Of a stretch of 64,000 bases of DNA, positions 44,635-57,582 are shown in pieces; positions within the stretch are counted from its first letter, which is position 1; each line of letters opens with the position of its first letter. Below the pieces are notes generated by a model. That model made no database searches. It saw nothing but the letters and a program-made list of their open reading frames with translations, and was not told the DNA's origin. The DNA is taken from contig NZ_SDDX01000008.1 of the NCBI RefSeq assembly GCF_004115925.1, positions 248,001-312,000 of the forward strand, given 5' to 3'. The DNA comes from Lelliottia nimipressuralis (GTDB lineage Bacteria > Pseudomonadota > Gammaproteobacteria > Enterobacterales > Enterobacteriaceae). A program made the translations under genes and the position numbers.

Positions 44635-45156
44635 ATGAATATTGGTCTGTTTTATGGTTCCAGCACCTGCTACACCGAAATGGCCGCGGAGAAAATTCGC
44701 GACATCATTGGCCCGGAACTGGTGACTCTGCACAATCTTAAAGACGACGCGCCCACAGAGATGGAGCAGTACGACGTTCTGATTCTTGGCATTCCGACCT
44801 GGGATTTTGGTGAATTACAGGAAGACTGGGAAGCCATCTGGGATCAGCTCGATTCGCTTAATCTTGAAGGCAAAATCATTGCGCTGTACGGCATGGGCGA
44901 TCAGCTGGGTTATGGCGAATGGTTCCTGGATGCGCTCGGGATGCTGCACGATAAACTCGCGCCGAAGGGCGTCACGTTTATCGGCTACTGGCCGACAGAA
45001 GGCTACGAGTTCACAAGCGTCAAACCGATCATTGCTGATGGCGAACTCTTTGTCGGACTGGCGCTGGATGAAACCAACCAGTACGATCTCAGTGAAGATC
45101 GCCTGCAAAACTGGTGCGAGCAAATTCTGGGCGAAATGGCAGAGAAGTTTAGCTGA
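44635..45156 (+). CDS. fldB: flavodoxin 2, FldB
   Basis: Small FMN electron carrier of 173 residues, as in E. coli. The phosphate loop [12 protein letters not shown] is at the N-terminus and [14 protein letters not shown] and [15 protein letters not shown] flank the flavin. Part of the SoxRS-linked set in E. coli. Ends 4 bases before the convergent ygfX. Confidence 0.96.
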   Translation: MNIGLFYGSSTCYTEMAAEKIRDIIGPELVTLHNLKDDAPTEMEQYDVLILGIPTWDFGELQEDWEAIWDQLDSLNLEGKIIALYGMGDQLGYGEWFLDALGMLHDKLAPKGVTFIGYWPTEGYEFTSVKPIIADGELFVGLALDETNQYDLSEDRLQNWCEQILGEMAEKFS

Positions 45157-45160
45157 TTTC

Positions 45161-45574
45161 TTAGCGTCCTGGCGTCGGCTGCTGCATCACCATCCGGCGC
45201 AAATCTCGCCACTCGCTGGCATCCATACTGTCTGCTGACAGCCAAAGATGCTGGCAACGCGCCCCTTCCTCTTTACGCAGGCGAAACATCATCCCGGAAT
45301 TCAGCATCCAGGGTGTGCCGACGATCTCCCACTCTTTGCCCTGCCAGCGCAACCGCGAGTCCATCAGCAGTTTGATCTCACCCTGACGGGCGTTGATACG
45401 CCGCTGACTGCGCACACTGTCGAACACCACCAGCGAAAGAAGCAACATCCAGAGCGGTGTATAGCTAAGCGGCCACGGCATCAGCAAAATAAAAGCCGCC
45501 ACAATGCCGTGGAGTAAAAGAGACATCCACTGTGAGCGCCACGAGACGCGCAGATCAGATTGCCACAGGACCAC
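45161..45574 (-). CDS. ygfX: YgfX/CptA, membrane protein paired with SdhE
   Basis: Small inner-membrane protein of 137 residues (E. coli 135) with two adjacent hydrophobic segments and a cytoplasmic tail. In E. coli it was reported as a toxin acting on MreB and FtsZ; in Serratia it is described as an SdhE partner in flavinylation. Starts with GTG inside the end of sdhE (20-base overlap), so the pair is coupled. Confidence 0.92.
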   Translation of the reverse strand: MVLWQSDLRVSWRSQWMSLLLHGIVAAFILLMPWPLSYTPLWMLLLSLVVFDSVRSQRRINARQGEIKLLMDSRLRWQGKEWEIVGTPWMLNSGMMFRLRKEEGARCQHLWLSADSMDASEWRDLRRMVMQQPTPGR

Positions 45575-45821
45575 GTTCCCGATTCCGTGTTTGAATTAAT
45601 TGCACCATCCGCTGCAACTCGGTGTCGGCGGGTTTGCCATGATTCATCAGCCAGTTGAATAAATCAGGATCGTCACTCTCCAGCAGGCGGATAAACAGAC
45701 GTTTATCATCATCGCTTAAACTGTCGTACTCATATTCGAAGAAGGGCATGACGGAAATATCAAGTTCACGCATGCCGCGACGGCACGCCCAGTGGATACG
45801 GGCCTTGTTGTTAATGTCCAT
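45555..45821 (-). CDS. sdhE: SdhE, FAD assembly factor of succinate dehydrogenase
   Basis: 88 residues as in E. coli YgfY. The conserved RGxxE motif is Arg15-Gly16-Met-Arg-Glu19. It promotes covalent FAD attachment to SdhA and FrdA. Divergent from ygfZ. Confidence 0.95.
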   Translation of the reverse strand: MDINNKARIHWACRRGMRELDISVMPFFEYEYDSLSDDDKRLFIRLLESDDPDLFNWLMNHGKPADTELQRMVQLIQTRNRERGPVAI

Positions 45822-46088
45822 GTCGATTTCCTGCTTAACGTTTCTTCTACCTCTAAGAGGGACGATTTCTAGTGTAACGTGTTTTTTGCTGTTTCATTAC
45901 TGGAATATGAACAACTGGAAGCACGCTTCCAGAATAAACCCTGCAATCTAAGCGGATTACTCTGTTCTGCGTAGCGCTACGCAAGAACAGCGATAAGGCA
46001 CAATTGGGCTGCTGAAAGCACTTGCAATGACTACAGTCTCTTTTACCATTAGGCATTATCGAAGCGTTATGCAATTCAGGACATCACT

Positions 46089-47069
46089 ATGGCTTTTACT
46101 CCATTTTCTCCTCGCCAGCCTGTCGCCTCTGCGCGTCTGCCGCTGACGCTGATTTCTCTTGATGACTGGGCGCTGGCAACCCTCACCGGCGCGGATGCCG
46201 AAAAGTATCTGCAAGGCCAGGTGACCGCCGACGTGGGCCAGATGACTGAGCACCAGCATCTGCTGGCGGCGCATTGCGATCCCAAAGGTAAGATGTGGAG
46301 CAATCTGCGCCTGTTCCGTCGTCAGGACGGTTTCGCCCTGATCGAACGCCGCAGCCTGCGCGATGCCCAGCTCACTGAGCTGAAGAAATATGCGGTATTT
46401 TCCAAGGTGACTATCGCCGCCGATGACGAACACGTTCTGCTGGGCGTTGCCGGTTTCCAGGCACGCGCGGCGCTGAAAAATCTGTTCAATGAACTGCCGG
46501 ATGCGGAAAAACAGCTGGTGAGCGAAGGCGCTACCTCGATTCTGTGGTTTGAACATCCTGCCGAACGCTTCCTGTTGGTCACCGATGTGGCCACCGCCGA
46601 GCGCGTCACGGAAGCGCTGCGCGGTGAAGCGCAGTTCAACAACAGCCAGCAGTGGCTGGCCCTGAACATCGAAGCCGGGTTGGCGGTCATCGATGCCGTT
46701 AACAGCGCGCAGTTTATCCCGCAGGCAACGAACCTGCAGGCGCTGGGGGGCATCAGCTTTAAGAAAGGCTGCTATACCGGTCAGGAGATGGTGGCGCGTG
46801 CGAAATTCCGCGGGGCCAACAAACGCGCCCTGTGGTATCTGGCAGGCCACGCCAGCCGCGTACCGGAAGCCGGTGAAGATCTGGAGCTGAAAATGGGCGA
46901 TAACTGGCGTCGTACGGGCACTGTGTTGGCCGCTGTACAGCTGGATGATGGTCGTCTGCTGGTGCAGGTGGTGATGAATAACGACATGGAGCCGGACAGC
47001 GTGTTCCGCGTGCGTGACGATGCCAACACCCTGAGCATTGAGCCGCTGCCGTATTCGTTAGAAGAGTGA
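46089..47069 (+). CDS. ygfZ: YgfZ, folate-binding iron-sulfur cluster assembly protein
   Basis: 326 residues (E. coli 326), a relative of GcvT that binds tetrahydrofolate and supports repair or assembly of some Fe-S enzymes such as MiaB. The signature KGCYTGQE contains Cys228, the essential residue. AGGA precedes the ATG. Divergent from sdhE-ygfX. Confidence 0.95.
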   Translation: MAFTPFSPRQPVASARLPLTLISLDDWALATLTGADAEKYLQGQVTADVGQMTEHQHLLAAHCDPKGKMWSNLRLFRRQDGFALIERRSLRDAQLTELKKYAVFSKVTIAADDEHVLLGVAGFQARAALKNLFNELPDAEKQLVSEGATSILWFEHPAERFLLVTDVATAERVTEALRGEAQFNNSQQWLALNIEAGLAVIDAVNSAQFIPQATNLQALGGISFKKGCYTGQEMVARAKFRGANKRALWYLAGHASRVPEAGEDLELKMGDNWRRTGTVLAAVQLDDGRLLVQVVMNNDMEPDSVFRVRDDANTLSIEPLPYSLEE

Positions 47070-47078
47070 GTGTTTAGT

Positions 47079-47115
47079 TTTTTTGCCCGGCAAGCGTAAC
47101 GCCGCCGGGCAAAAA

Positions 47116-47117
<2 letters not shown>
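47079..47117. terminator. bidirectional terminator between ygfZ and yqfA
   Basis: GCCCGGC and GCCGGGC arms around AAGCGTAACGCC, with a T/A run on both sides. The loop pattern repeats that of the 22302 hairpin, so both derive from one REP-like family. Confidence 0.8.
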
Positions 47118-47799
<682 letters not shown>

Positions 47800-47938
47800 T
47801 CATGATGTATCGCTTAACTATGCTAACTGAGAATGATTTCAGTGAACACCTGTTAGCTAAAATAAATCCAAATCCCAGATTAGTCCTTAAAAATCATTAA
47901 ATTAAAAACGATTTTCACCTAACAGATGTGAGTTTTAA

Positions 47939-48250
47939 TCAAAGGCATTTAAAATCAATCACATAAAACTGACTTTGATTCGGATAGATCTCTGTAATCA
48001 CCTTTTTAAGCGCCTCAAGTGACATATTCTCCTGCTGCGCATGTTTTTCCGTTAGCGTATCCAGCGTAACGGTCGATGTTCCCACCACTTCGATGGTGCA
48101 AAAATAGGCGTCGTCTTCAAAGCGTCCGACGCGCAAAATATCGCCCGTTTTAAAATGTGATTCAGACTCGTCACGAATGGTGATGGTTTTACGTCCGGCC
48201 AGAATGTCATCCTGGAAGCGCTGAAAAAAAGTGATGTCGTTAGGCTGCAT
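47939..48250 (-). CDS. yqfB: YqfB, N4-acetylcytidine amidohydrolase
   Basis: ASCH-domain protein of 103 residues, the E. coli length. The E. coli protein hydrolyses N4-acetylcytidine. Start [12 protein letters not shown], matching E. coli; the frame extends 29 codons upstream into the control region of the RpiR gene. Confidence 0.95.
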   Translation of the reverse strand: MQPNDITFFQRFQDDILAGRKTITIRDESESHFKTGDILRVGRFEDDAYFCTIEVVGTSTVTLDTLTEKHAQQENMSLEALKKVITEIYPNQSQFYVIDFKCL

Positions 48251-48302
48251 GTTATTATTCCCTGAAGATGAAGTCTGATGAGTGAGTTTAGCCACTGTGA
48301 GC

Positions 48303-49034
48303 ATGTTCTCCCATTCCGCCATTGCCAGTCTCAACAATCTGGAGATGATGGTCTACAACTATGTCATCAAAAACCGCGACAAGGTGACCTACATGACCAT
48401 CCGCGAGCTGGCGGATGCGGCTGGCGTGTCCACCACCACCGTGCTGCGTTTTTGTCGCAAGCTCAACTGTGACGGCTATTCCGAATTCCGCGTGCGGTTT
48501 AAATTATATTTAGAACAAAACGAACCGCAGCAGGCGAATTTCGGCACCAGTGAAATTATCAGCTTTTTTAAAAGCGTTAACAACGAAGAATTTGATGCGT
48601 TATTAGAGCAGGCGGTCGATATTATATTATCGTCAGAGCGTATTATTTTTGTCGGCGCGGGCACGTCCGGATCGCTTGCAAAATATGGCGCGAGATTCTT
48701 CTCAAACATCGGTAAATTCAGTAACCATATCGACGATCCTTATTTTCCGGTAACGAACGATATGGCGAAAAATGCGCTGGCGATTGTCTTGTCCGTCTCA
48801 GGCGAAACGGAAGAGATCCTGCGCTTCGCCAGCCAGTTCAGCCTGCATCACTGTAAAGTGCTCTCTATCACCAGCCACGAGCACTCGCGCCTGGCAAAAC
48901 TGGCGGACTTTAATCTCTCCTGGCATGTGCCGCAAACCCGTATTGCAGGCGTCTACGATATTACGACTCAAATTCCGGTGATTTATATTCTTGAATCAAT
49001 TGGCCGTAAACTGGCGAAGAAACTGGCGGAATAA
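48303..49034 (+). CDS. RpiR-family transcriptional regulator next to bglA
   Basis: 243 residues from ATG 48303: an N-terminal RpiR helix-turn-helix ([24 protein letters not shown]) and a C-terminal SIS sugar-phosphate-binding domain ([27 protein letters not shown]). In E. coli yqfB and bglA are neighbours without it. It is just upstream of bglA in the same direction, so it probably senses the phospho-beta-glucoside and controls bglA (inference). A GTG seven codons upstream is an alternative start. Confidence 0.9.
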   Translation: MFSHSAIASLNNLEMMVYNYVIKNRDKVTYMTIRELADAAGVSTTTVLRFCRKLNCDGYSEFRVRFKLYLEQNEPQQANFGTSEIISFFKSVNNEEFDALLEQAVDIILSSERIIFVGAGTSGSLAKYGARFFSNIGKFSNHIDDPYFPVTNDMAKNALAIVLSVSGETEEILRFASQFSLHHCKVLSITSHEHSRLAKLADFNLSWHVPQTRIAGVYDITTQIPVIYILESIGRKLAKKLAE

Positions 49035-49052
49035 AACGCCCTGTTTTTTTGA

Positions 49053-50584
<1,532 letters not shown>

Positions 50585-50626
50585 ATACCTGGTCGGCGCT
50601 TAGCTTGCGCTGGCCTAAAATCTCCA

Positions 50627-50652
50627 GCCCGGTCATCGCAACGCCGCCGGGC
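50627..50652. repeat. REP-like hairpin between bglA and ygfF
   Basis: GCCCGG...CCGGGC hairpin of the same family as 1183 and 22302, between convergent genes. Confidence 0.65.
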
Positions 50653-50659
50653 ATTATCA

Positions 50660-51403
50660 CTACTTCCCGCCCGCCAACTCGATAAAACTGCCCGTCACAT
50701 ACGACGCTTTCTCGCTGAGCAGCCAGACAATCGCCTGCGCCACCTCTTCAGGCTGGCCGCCGCGCTGCATCGGTAAAGCGGATTTCACCCGATCCACACG
50801 ACCAGGCTCACCGCCGGACGCATGGATATCGGTGTAAATCAGGCCGGGACGCACGCCGTTAACCCGAATACCGTACGCCGCTACCTCCAGCGCCAGCCCG
50901 GTCGTGAGTGAATCCACTGCCCCTTTTGACGCCGCATAATCAACGTACTCGCCCGGAGCCCCCAGACGCGATGCTGCCGAGGAGACATTCACAATCGCCC
51001 CGCCTTTACCGTGATGTTTGAAGGACATGCGTTTTACCGCTTCGCGACAGCAGAGGAAATAGCCCGTAACGTTGGTCGCCAGCACGCGGTTGATGCGCTC
51101 GGCGGAGAGATTTTCGATGGTGCTCTGCTCACACAAAATCCCGGCGTTGTTGACGAGTGCCGCCAGCGGCTCTCCCTCGCGGTCAATGCTGTCAAACATC
51201 GCCAGCACCTGCGTCTCGTCGCTGATATCCGCGCGCACGGCAAAGGCTTTGCCACCTGCATCGGTAATCTGAGCGATCACATCCGTCGCGGCCTTAATAT
51301 TGTGGTGATAATTCACCGCCACGGTGTAGCCTTCAACTGCCAGCTGCAGGGCTGTCGCTCGGCCAATTCCCCGGCTCGCGCCGGTAACCAGTGCAATTGC
51401 CAT
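50660..51403 (-). CDS. ygfF: YgfF, short-chain dehydrogenase
   Basis: Oxidoreductase of 247 residues, E. coli YgfF length. NAD(P) motif TGASRGIG (7-14), NNAG (around 88), and the catalytic Ser/YxxxK in VSSAASRLGAPGEYVDYAASK. Substrate unknown. In E. coli it is also between bglA and gcvP. Confidence 0.94.
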   Translation of the reverse strand: MAIALVTGASRGIGRATALQLAVEGYTVAVNYHHNIKAATDVIAQITDAGGKAFAVRADISDETQVLAMFDSIDREGEPLAALVNNAGILCEQSTIENLSAERINRVLATNVTGYFLCCREAVKRMSFKHHGKGGAIVNVSSAASRLGAPGEYVDYAASKGAVDSLTTGLALEVAAYGIRVNGVRPGLIYTDIHASGGEPGRVDRVKSALPMQRGGQPEEVAQAIVWLLSEKASYVTGSFIELAGGK

Positions 51404-51423
51404 ATATTTCTCCCAATAAAAAA

Positions 51424-51451
51424 GCCGGGTGGCGGCTACGCCTTACCCGGC
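51424..51451 (-). terminator. REP-type terminator of gcvTHP
   Basis: On the minus strand GCCGGGT...ACCCGGC hairpin followed by six T residues, just after the gcvP stop. It has the REP core (GGCGGCTACGCC) too. Confidence 0.78.
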
Positions 51452-51471
51452 CTCCTGTCAAAGCTTAAGTA

Positions 51472-54345
51472 TTACTGATATTCGCTCATTGGCACGCAAG
51501 AACAGAACAGATTACGATCGCCGTAGACATCGTCGAGACGTTTCACGGTCGGCCAGTATTTGTTCGCCACGCCTGCCGGGAAGACGGCTTGCTCACGGGT
51601 ATAACCGTGGTTCCACTCTGCCACCAGCTCGTTTTGAGTGTGCGGGGCGTTCACCAGCGGGTTATCTTCCAGCGGCCATTGGCCCTGTTTCACACGGTCG
51701 ATTTCCGCGCGGATCGCCAGCATCGCGTCGATAAAGCGGTCCAGTTCGACTTTGCTTTCCGATTCGGTCGGTTCAACCATCAGCGTACCCGCCACCGGGA
51801 AGGACATGGTTGGCGCGTGGAAGCCGTAGTCGATCAGGCGTTTAGCAATATCCAGCTCGCTAATCCCTGTCTCTTCTTTCAGCGGACGAATATCGAGAAT
51901 ACATTCGTGCGCCACGCGGCCATCGCGACCGGTGTAAAGCACCGGATAAGCGTCTTTCAGGCGAGTTGCGATGTAGTTTGCATTCAGAATCGCCACCTGA
52001 CTTGCCTGCTTCAGCCCTTCCGCGCCCATCATGCGGATATACATCCAGCTGATTGGCAGAATGGATGCGCTGCCAAACGGTGCCGCAGAGACCGCGCCCT
52101 GACGGGTCAGCATGCCTTCAATCTGCACCACGCTGTGCCCTGGAACGAACGGTGCCAGGTGCGCTTTCACGCCGATTGGTCCCATACCCGGGCCGCCACC
52201 GCCGTGCGGAATACAGAAAGTTTTGTGCAGGTTCAGGTGCGAAACGTCCGCGCCGATGAAACCTGGAGAAGTAATGCCCACCTGCGCGTTCATGTTTGCG
52301 CCGTCGAGGTAAACCTGACCGCCGAACTGATGCACCACTTCGCACACTTCGCGGATGGTCTCTTCGTACACGCCGTGAGTGGACGGGTAAGTCACCATGA
52401 TGCAGGAGAGCTTATCACCCGCCTGCTCTGCTTTCGCACGCAGATCGGCCAGGTCGATGTTGCCGTTTTTATCGCAGGCAACGACGACCACTTCCATTCC
52501 CGCCATCTGCGCAGACGCCGGGTTGGTGCCGTGGGCAGAGCTTGGGATCAGGCAGATATCACGATGCCCTTCGTTGCGGCTTTCGTGATAGTGACGAATC
52601 GCCAGCAGGCCCGCGTATTCACCCTGCGCACCGGAGTTTGGCTGCATGCAGAGTGCGTCGTAGCCGGTCAGTTTCACCAGCCAGTCGGAGAGCTGACCGA
52701 TCATCTGATGGTAGCCTTCCGCCTGATCGGCCGGGCAGAACGGGTGCAGTTCAGAGAACTCAGGCCAGGTAATCGGAATCATTTCCGCAGCGGCGTTGAG
52801 CTTCATGGTACAAGAGCCCAGCGGGATCATCGCCTGGTTCAGTGCCAGATCTTTGCGCTCCAGAGAGTGCATGTAACGCATCATCTCGGTTTCGCTGTGA
52901 TAGCGGTTAAACACCGGATGAGTCAGGATCGCGTCATCACGCAGCATGCTTTCCTGAATGGAGCGGCTGTCGTGCGCCACCTCTTTATCCAGGTTAGCGA
53001 CGTCCAGACCGTGGTCATCACCCAGCAGTACGCTGAACAGCGCCTGGATATCTTCACGGGTAGTGGTTTCGTTCAGGGTGATACCCACTGCGTTCAGGAT
53101 GTCGCTACGCAAATTGATTTCGGCAGCTTCAGCACGCGCCAGCACGCCCGCTTTGTCGGCCACTTCCACACACAGGGTGTCGAAGAAGTGCGCATGGCGC
53201 AGCTTCAGGCCTTTCTGCTGCAAGCCCGCCGCCAGAATATCGGCAAAACGGTGAATGCGGGTAGCGATGCGCTTCAGGCCGACCGGGCCATGGAACACGG
53301 CGTACAGGCTGGCGATGTTGGCCAGCAGCACCTGAGAGGTACAAATGTTGGAGTTCGCTTTCTCGCGGCGGATATGCTGCTCGCGCGTCTGCATCGCCAT
53401 GCGCAGCGCGGTGTTACCGGCAGCGTCTTTCGACACACCGATAATACGGCCTGGCATGGAGCGTTTGAATTCGTCTTTCGCCGCGAAGAAGGCCGCGTGC
53501 GGACCACCATAGCCCATCGGCACGCCGAAGCGCTGTGCTGAGCCGAAGACAATATCTGCGCCCTGTTTGCCAGGGGCGGTGAGCAGCACCAGCGCCATAA
53601 AATCAGCGGCCACGCTGACCACAATTTTGCGGGATTTCAGCTCAGTAATCAGGCTGCTGTAGTCGTGAACTTCACCGGTGGTGCCAACCTGCTGCAACAG
53701 CACGCCAAACACATCCTGGTGATCCAGAACCTTTTCCGCATCGTCAACAATCACGTCAAACCCGAAGGTTTCCGCACGGGTGCGGACCACGTCCAGCGTC
53801 TGGGGATGAATGTCTGCCGCCACGAAGAAGCGGTTAGCGTTTTTCAGCTTGCTGACGCGCTTAGCCATCGCCATCGCTTCGGCGGCGGCGGTCGCTTCGT
53901 CAAGCAGAGAAGCGGAGGCAATATCCAGCCCGGTCAGATCCAGCGTCACCTGCTGGAAGTTTAGCAGCGCTTCCAGACGTCCCTGAGACACTTCCGGCTG
54001 ATAAGGCGTATAGGCGGTGTACCAGCCTGGGTTTTCCAGCATGTTGCGCAGGATCACCGGCGGTAACTGCACCGGAGTGTAGCCCATGCCAATGTAAGAC
54101 TTAAAGCGCTTGTTGAGACCGGCGATTGCCTTCAGCTCTGCCAGCGCGGCGTATTCAGTGGTCGCGTCACCTACCTGCGGCGGCGTGGCGAGCTGAATGT
54201 CTTTGGGCACGATCTGGCCGATCAGTGCGTTTAACGAATCCGCGCCAACTGTCTTCAGCATCTCCTGCTGTTGCTGAGCATCCGGCCCAATGTGACGTTC
54301 AATGAAGGCGCCACGGTTTTCAAGCTGGCTTAAAGTCTGTGTCAT
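51472..54345 (-). CDS. gcvP: glycine dehydrogenase (decarboxylating), P protein
   Basis: 957 residues, as in E. coli. PLP enzyme that decarboxylates glycine and passes the aminomethyl group to GcvH. Two homologous halves; the PLP lysine lies in [18 protein letters not shown], near residue 706. Last gene of gcvTHP. It begins 69 bases after gcvH. Confidence 0.97.
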   Translation of the reverse strand: MTQTLSQLENRGAFIERHIGPDAQQQQEMLKTVGADSLNALIGQIVPKDIQLATPPQVGDATTEYAALAELKAIAGLNKRFKSYIGMGYTPVQLPPVILRNMLENPGWYTAYTPYQPEVSQGRLEALLNFQQVTLDLTGLDIASASLLDEATAAAEAMAMAKRVSKLKNANRFFVAADIHPQTLDVVRTRAETFGFDVIVDDAEKVLDHQDVFGVLLQQVGTTGEVHDYSSLITELKSRKIVVSVAADFMALVLLTAPGKQGADIVFGSAQRFGVPMGYGGPHAAFFAAKDEFKRSMPGRIIGVSKDAAGNTALRMAMQTREQHIRREKANSNICTSQVLLANIASLYAVFHGPVGLKRIATRIHRFADILAAGLQQKGLKLRHAHFFDTLCVEVADKAGVLARAEAAEINLRSDILNAVGITLNETTTREDIQALFSVLLGDDHGLDVANLDKEVAHDSRSIQESMLRDDAILTHPVFNRYHSETEMMRYMHSLERKDLALNQAMIPLGSCTMKLNAAAEMIPITWPEFSELHPFCPADQAEGYHQMIGQLSDWLVKLTGYDALCMQPNSGAQGEYAGLLAIRHYHESRNEGHRDICLIPSSAHGTNPASAQMAGMEVVVVACDKNGNIDLADLRAKAEQAGDKLSCIMVTYPSTHGVYEETIREVCEVVHQFGGQVYLDGANMNAQVGITSPGFIGADVSHLNLHKTFCIPHGGGGPGMGPIGVKAHLAPFVPGHSVVQIEGMLTRQGAVSAAPFGSASILPISWMYIRMMGAEGLKQASQVAILNANYIATRLKDAYPVLYTGRDGRVAHECILDIRPLKEETGISELDIAKRLIDYGFHAPTMSFPVAGTLMVEPTESESKVELDRFIDAMLAIRAEIDRVKQGQWPLEDNPLVNAPHTQNELVAEWNHGYTREQAVFPAGVANKYWPTVKRLDDVYGDRNLFCSCVPMSEYQ

Positions 54346-54414
54346 GAGCGATGGTTCCTAAACGTGCGGTGATATTAGGATCCCCTCCCCCTTTCGGGAG
54401 AGGGTGAAAAGCAA

Positions 54415-54804
54415 TTACTCGTCTTCTAACAGTGCTGCGTACGCGGTTGCATCCAGCAGAGCTTCAACTTCTGCTTCGTCGTTCGCTTTGATTTTGAAAA
54501 TCCAGCCGCCGGTGTACGGCTCCCTGTTAACCAGCTCCGGGGAGTCGCTCAGGGCGTCGTTGACGGCCACGATTTCGCCGCCCACTGGCGCGTAGATGTC
54601 AGACGCGGCTTTCACCGATTCTGCAACAGCGCAGTCGTCGCCCGCGCTCACGGTCGCGCCGACGTCCGGCAGGTCCACAAACACCATGTCACCCAGTAAC
54701 TCTTGCGCGTGCTCGGTGATCCCAACGGTGTAAGTCCCGTCGGCTTCTTTGCGCAGCCATTCGTGTTCTTTGCTGTATTTCAGTTCTGCTGGCACATTGC
54801 TCAT
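54415..54804 (-). CDS. gcvH: glycine cleavage system H protein
   Basis: 129 residues, as in E. coli. Lipoyl carrier; the lipoylated lysine is Lys65 in [17 protein letters not shown] precedes the ATG. It shuttles the intermediate among P, T and L proteins. Confidence 0.97.
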   Translation of the reverse strand: MSNVPAELKYSKEHEWLRKEADGTYTVGITEHAQELLGDMVFVDLPDVGATVSAGDDCAVAESVKAASDIYAPVGGEIVAVNDALSDSPELVNREPYTGGWIFKIKANDEAEVEALLDATAYAALLEDE

Positions 54805-54828
54805 TGGAATTCTCCTGATAAAAAATGA

Positions 54829-55923
54829 TTAGGCGACCGGTTTACCGGCGCGAACAAAAATCGGTTTAGTCACGCTGACCGGCATTTCACGGTTGCGGAT
54901 CTGCACCACGGCAGTCTCGCCAATCCCGGCCGGTACGCGCGCCAGCGCAATGCTGTAGCCCAGCGTCGGTGAGAATGTGCCGCTGGTGATAATGCCTTCA
55001 TGAAGATTGCCGCTGGCATCGGTGAAACGCACAGGCAGCTCGTTACGCAGCACACCCTTCTCTTTCATCACCAGGCCGACCAGCTGATCGGTGCCTTTCT
55101 CACGCTGCAGTTCCAGCGCTTCACGACCAATAAAATCGCGGTCAGCGGGTTCCCATGCGATGGTCCAGCCCATATTGGCAGCCAGCGGAGAGATACCTTC
55201 ATCCATCTCCTGACCGTAGAGGTTCATCCCGGCTTCCAGACGCAGCGTATCGCGCGCGCCCAGGCCCGCAGGTTTGACACCAGCTTCAACCAGCGCACGC
55301 CAGAAATCGGCGGCTTTCTCGTTCGGCATCGCAATTTCATAGCCCGCTTCACCGGTGTAGCCGGTCGTCGCGATGAATAGATCGCCTGCCTGAACGCCGA
55401 AGAACGGCTTCATGCCCTCCGTCGCTTTACGCTGCTCTTCGCTGAACAGAGAAGCGGCTTTAGCCTGCGCGTTAGGACCCTGAACGGCGATCAGAGAAAG
55501 ATCGTCACGTACGGTGATATCAACGGCGTATTTGGCTGCGTGTTCAGAAATCCAGGAGAGGTCTTTTTCGCGGGTGGCGGAGTTAACAACGAGGCGGAAG
55601 AAATCTTCAGTGAAGTAATAAACGATCAGGTCATCAATCACGCCGCCGGAGGCATTCAGCATCCCGGTGTAGAGCGCTTTGCCTGGCGTTTTGAGTTTGG
55701 CGACATCGTTCGCCAACAGATAACGCAAAAACTCCCGGGTGCGACTGCCGCGGAGATCGACAATGGTCATGTGGGAAACGTCGAACATCCCGGCATCGGT
55801 GCGCACGGCGTGGTGCTCATCGATCTGCGAGCCGTAATGCAGCGGCATCATCCAGCCATGGAAATCCACCATGCGCGCGCCGCATAACGTGTGTTGTTCG
55901 TACAAAGGAGTCTGTTGAGCCAT
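54829..55923 (-). CDS. gcvT: aminomethyltransferase GcvT
   Basis: T protein of 364 residues, as in E. coli, which moves the methylene unit from GcvH to tetrahydrofolate and frees ammonia. Conserved opening [20 protein letters not shown] and ANDVAKL. First gene of the operon, preceded by a 445-base control region; GAGGA precedes the ATG. Confidence 0.97.
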   Translation of the reverse strand: MAQQTPLYEQHTLCGARMVDFHGWMMPLHYGSQIDEHHAVRTDAGMFDVSHMTIVDLRGSRTREFLRYLLANDVAKLKTPGKALYTGMLNASGGVIDDLIVYYFTEDFFRLVVNSATREKDLSWISEHAAKYAVDITVRDDLSLIAVQGPNAQAKAASLFSEEQRKATEGMKPFFGVQAGDLFIATTGYTGEAGYEIAMPNEKAADFWRALVEAGVKPAGLGARDTLRLEAGMNLYGQEMDEGISPLAANMGWTIAWEPADRDFIGREALELQREKGTDQLVGLVMKEKGVLRNELPVRFTDASGNLHEGIITSGTFSPTLGYSIALARVPAGIGETAVVQIRNREMPVSVTKPIFVRAGKPVA

Positions 55924-56016
55924 CTTGTCCTCGTTGATTTAGCAGAGCGGGGCAATCTTGTGTTTCGCGCGAAATTCCACCACGAAACCCGGCGTCGGTA
56001 TCACTCCTGGACGCCG

Positions 56017-56032
56017 ACGCAAACGTTCTCTT
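56017..56032. promoter_or_regulatory. PurR site of gcvTHP
   Basis: ACGCAAACGTTCTCTT matches the PurR consensus ACGCAAACGTTTTCNT with one mismatch. It lies 94-109 bases before the ATG, over the expected transcription start, as in E. coli. Confidence 0.7.
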
Positions 56033-56066
56033 TCCCCTGAACTTACCACCGAAATCGGCGATTAAC

Positions 56067-56100
56067 CATAAGCTAAAGCGGGTCATCACATTAGCTTATG
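56067..56100. promoter_or_regulatory. inverted repeat, candidate GcvA site 1
   Basis: CATAAGCTAA and TTAGCTTATG are perfect 10-base arms around 14 bases. A second repeat, GGTCAT (56081) to ATGACC (56098-56103), overlaps the right arm. Position fits the proximal GcvA site known for E. coli gcvT. Confidence 0.6.
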
Positions 56101-56249
56101 ACCAAAAAACGCTGAAAAGCCTACAGAGTTATTCACTGGCAAAATGCGATTTACCCCGCATTAAATTAACTTTAATTTCACAATATGTAGCACAGGCTGA
56201 TATTTTCTGTGGAAAAACGCGGCTAATTTCCGACATGGAAAAAACACGA

Positions 56250-56266
56250 CATTAGATAATCTAATG
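56250..56266. promoter_or_regulatory. palindrome, candidate distal GcvA site
   Basis: CATTAGATAATCTAATG, perfect 8-base arms with a single central base, containing CTAAT in both orientations. About 225 bases upstream of the expected start, where distal GcvA sites lie in E. coli. Confidence 0.55.
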
Positions 56267-56310
56267 CGAAAAGAGGCGTGGAATTAGAATATTTCAAACG
56301 AGGGAAACAT

Positions 56311-56328
56311 CCCGGCACAAAGGCCGGG
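56311..56328 (-). terminator. possible terminator of ubiI
   Basis: CCCGGC-N6-GCCGGG hairpin 40 bases after the ubiI stop. No good T run, so a weak call. Confidence 0.45.
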
Positions 56329-56368
56329 AGAGGAAAGTGTGATGGGGGTCTAATTTAACGTTTAGTGC

Positions 56369-57571
56369 TTAACGCAGCCACTCAGGAAGATCGTTTAACC
56401 CCATCGCCTGGCGAAGGAGCTGCGGTTTGACGCCGGGAAGCGTATCCGCCAGTTTCAGTCCAACATCGCGCAGCAGTTTTTTCGCCGGATTGTTACCGGC
56501 AAACAGCTCGCGAAAGCCCTGCATCCCCGCCAGCATCATCGCCGCACTGTGTTTGCGGCTGCGCTCGTAGCGGCGCAGGTATATATGCTGACCAATATCT
56601 TTGCCTTCACGATGCAGACGACGCAGCTCATCGATAAGCTCTGCGGCATCCATAAAGCCCAGATTCACGCCCTGCCCGGCCAGCGGATGAATAGTGTGTG
56701 CGGCATCGCCCACCAGCGCCAGACGATGCGAGGCAAACTGCCGCGCGTAGCGTCCGGTCAGCGGGAAGAGCTGGCGTTCACTTTCCAGCGTACACAGCCC
56801 AAGACGGTTATCAAAGGCCATGCACAGCGCCTGATTAAACGCGTCAGGCGTCGCCGCCTCCATCTGCTGTGCTTTTTCCGGCACCAGTGACCAGACGATG
56901 GAGCACAGATGCGGATCGCTTAACGGCAGAAACGCCAGGATGCCGTCATTGTGGAAAATCTGACGCGCGACACCGCCGTGCGGTTCGGTCGTGCGGATCG
57001 TCGCCACCAGCGCATGATGACGGTAATCCCAGAAGGTGAGCGGAATATCCGCTTTGTTACGCAGCCAGGAGTTTGCGCCATCGGCACCCACGACCAGCCG
57101 CGCGGTCAGCATATCGCCGCTTTGCAGTGTCAGAAACGCCTCGTTTTCGCCCCAGGCGATCTGTTGCACCTGCGCGGGCGCCATCAGGGTGACGTCGGAA
57201 CAGCTCTGGGCTTTGCGCCACAGAGCGTGGTGAATCACCGCGTTTTCAACGATATGGCCCAGATGACTGTAGCCCATGTTTTCATCGTCAAAGGCGATAT
57301 GGCCGAAGCTGTCTTTGTCCCATACTTCCATCCCGTGGTAGCAGCTGGCGCGAAACGCGGTGATCTCTGACCAGACGCCGAGATGCGTTAACAGCTTTTC
57401 ACTGGCGGCATTAATGGCCGACACGCGTAGCTCTGGCGGTGCGTCCTGCGCAACAGGCTGCGGCGGCTTGTGTTCAAGCACCGCCACCCGCAGGCCGCTG
57501 CCCTGTAAACCACAGGCCAGCGCTAGCCCCACCATTCCGCCGCCGACAATGGCAACATCAACATTCTGCAC
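56369..57571 (-). CDS. ubiI: 2-polyprenylphenol hydroxylase UbiI
   Basis: FAD monooxygenase of 400 residues (E. coli VisC/UbiI 400) that carries out the C5 hydroxylation of ubiquinone synthesis. FAD motif VGGGMVGLALACGLQGSG at the N-terminus, the DG motif VGADGANSWLR, and GDAAHTIHPLAGQGVNLG near residue 285. Last of the operon, 11 bases after ubiH. Confidence 0.96.
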   Translation of the reverse strand: MQNVDVAIVGGGMVGLALACGLQGSGLRVAVLEHKPPQPVAQDAPPELRVSAINAASEKLLTHLGVWSEITAFRASCYHGMEVWDKDSFGHIAFDDENMGYSHLGHIVENAVIHHALWRKAQSCSDVTLMAPAQVQQIAWGENEAFLTLQSGDMLTARLVVGADGANSWLRNKADIPLTFWDYRHHALVATIRTTEPHGGVARQIFHNDGILAFLPLSDPHLCSIVWSLVPEKAQQMEAATPDAFNQALCMAFDNRLGLCTLESERQLFPLTGRYARQFASHRLALVGDAAHTIHPLAGQGVNLGFMDAAELIDELRRLHREGKDIGQHIYLRRYERSRKHSAAMMLAGMQGFRELFAGNNPAKKLLRDVGLKLADTLPGVKPQLLRQAMGLNDLPEWLR

Positions 57572-57582
57572 TTAGTAACTCC

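Larger units (their letters stand above)
55924..56368. other. gcv control region
   Basis: 445 bases without a gene. They hold a PurR-like site, two inverted repeats rich in CTAA/TTAG (GcvA-type) and a hairpin at 56311-56328 after ubiI. AT-rich between the two repeats, as expected of an Lrp-bound region. Confidence 0.75.

Noticed and set aside
51589..53541. 650-codon frame opposite gcvP
   Set aside because: Long antisense frame produced by the codon bias of gcvP; the gcvP product is unambiguous.
55924..56368. Glycine riboswitch before gcvT
   Set aside because: The conserved tandem aptamer features are not visible; enterobacterial gcvT is known to be controlled by GcvA, PurR and Lrp, and sites of that kind are present.
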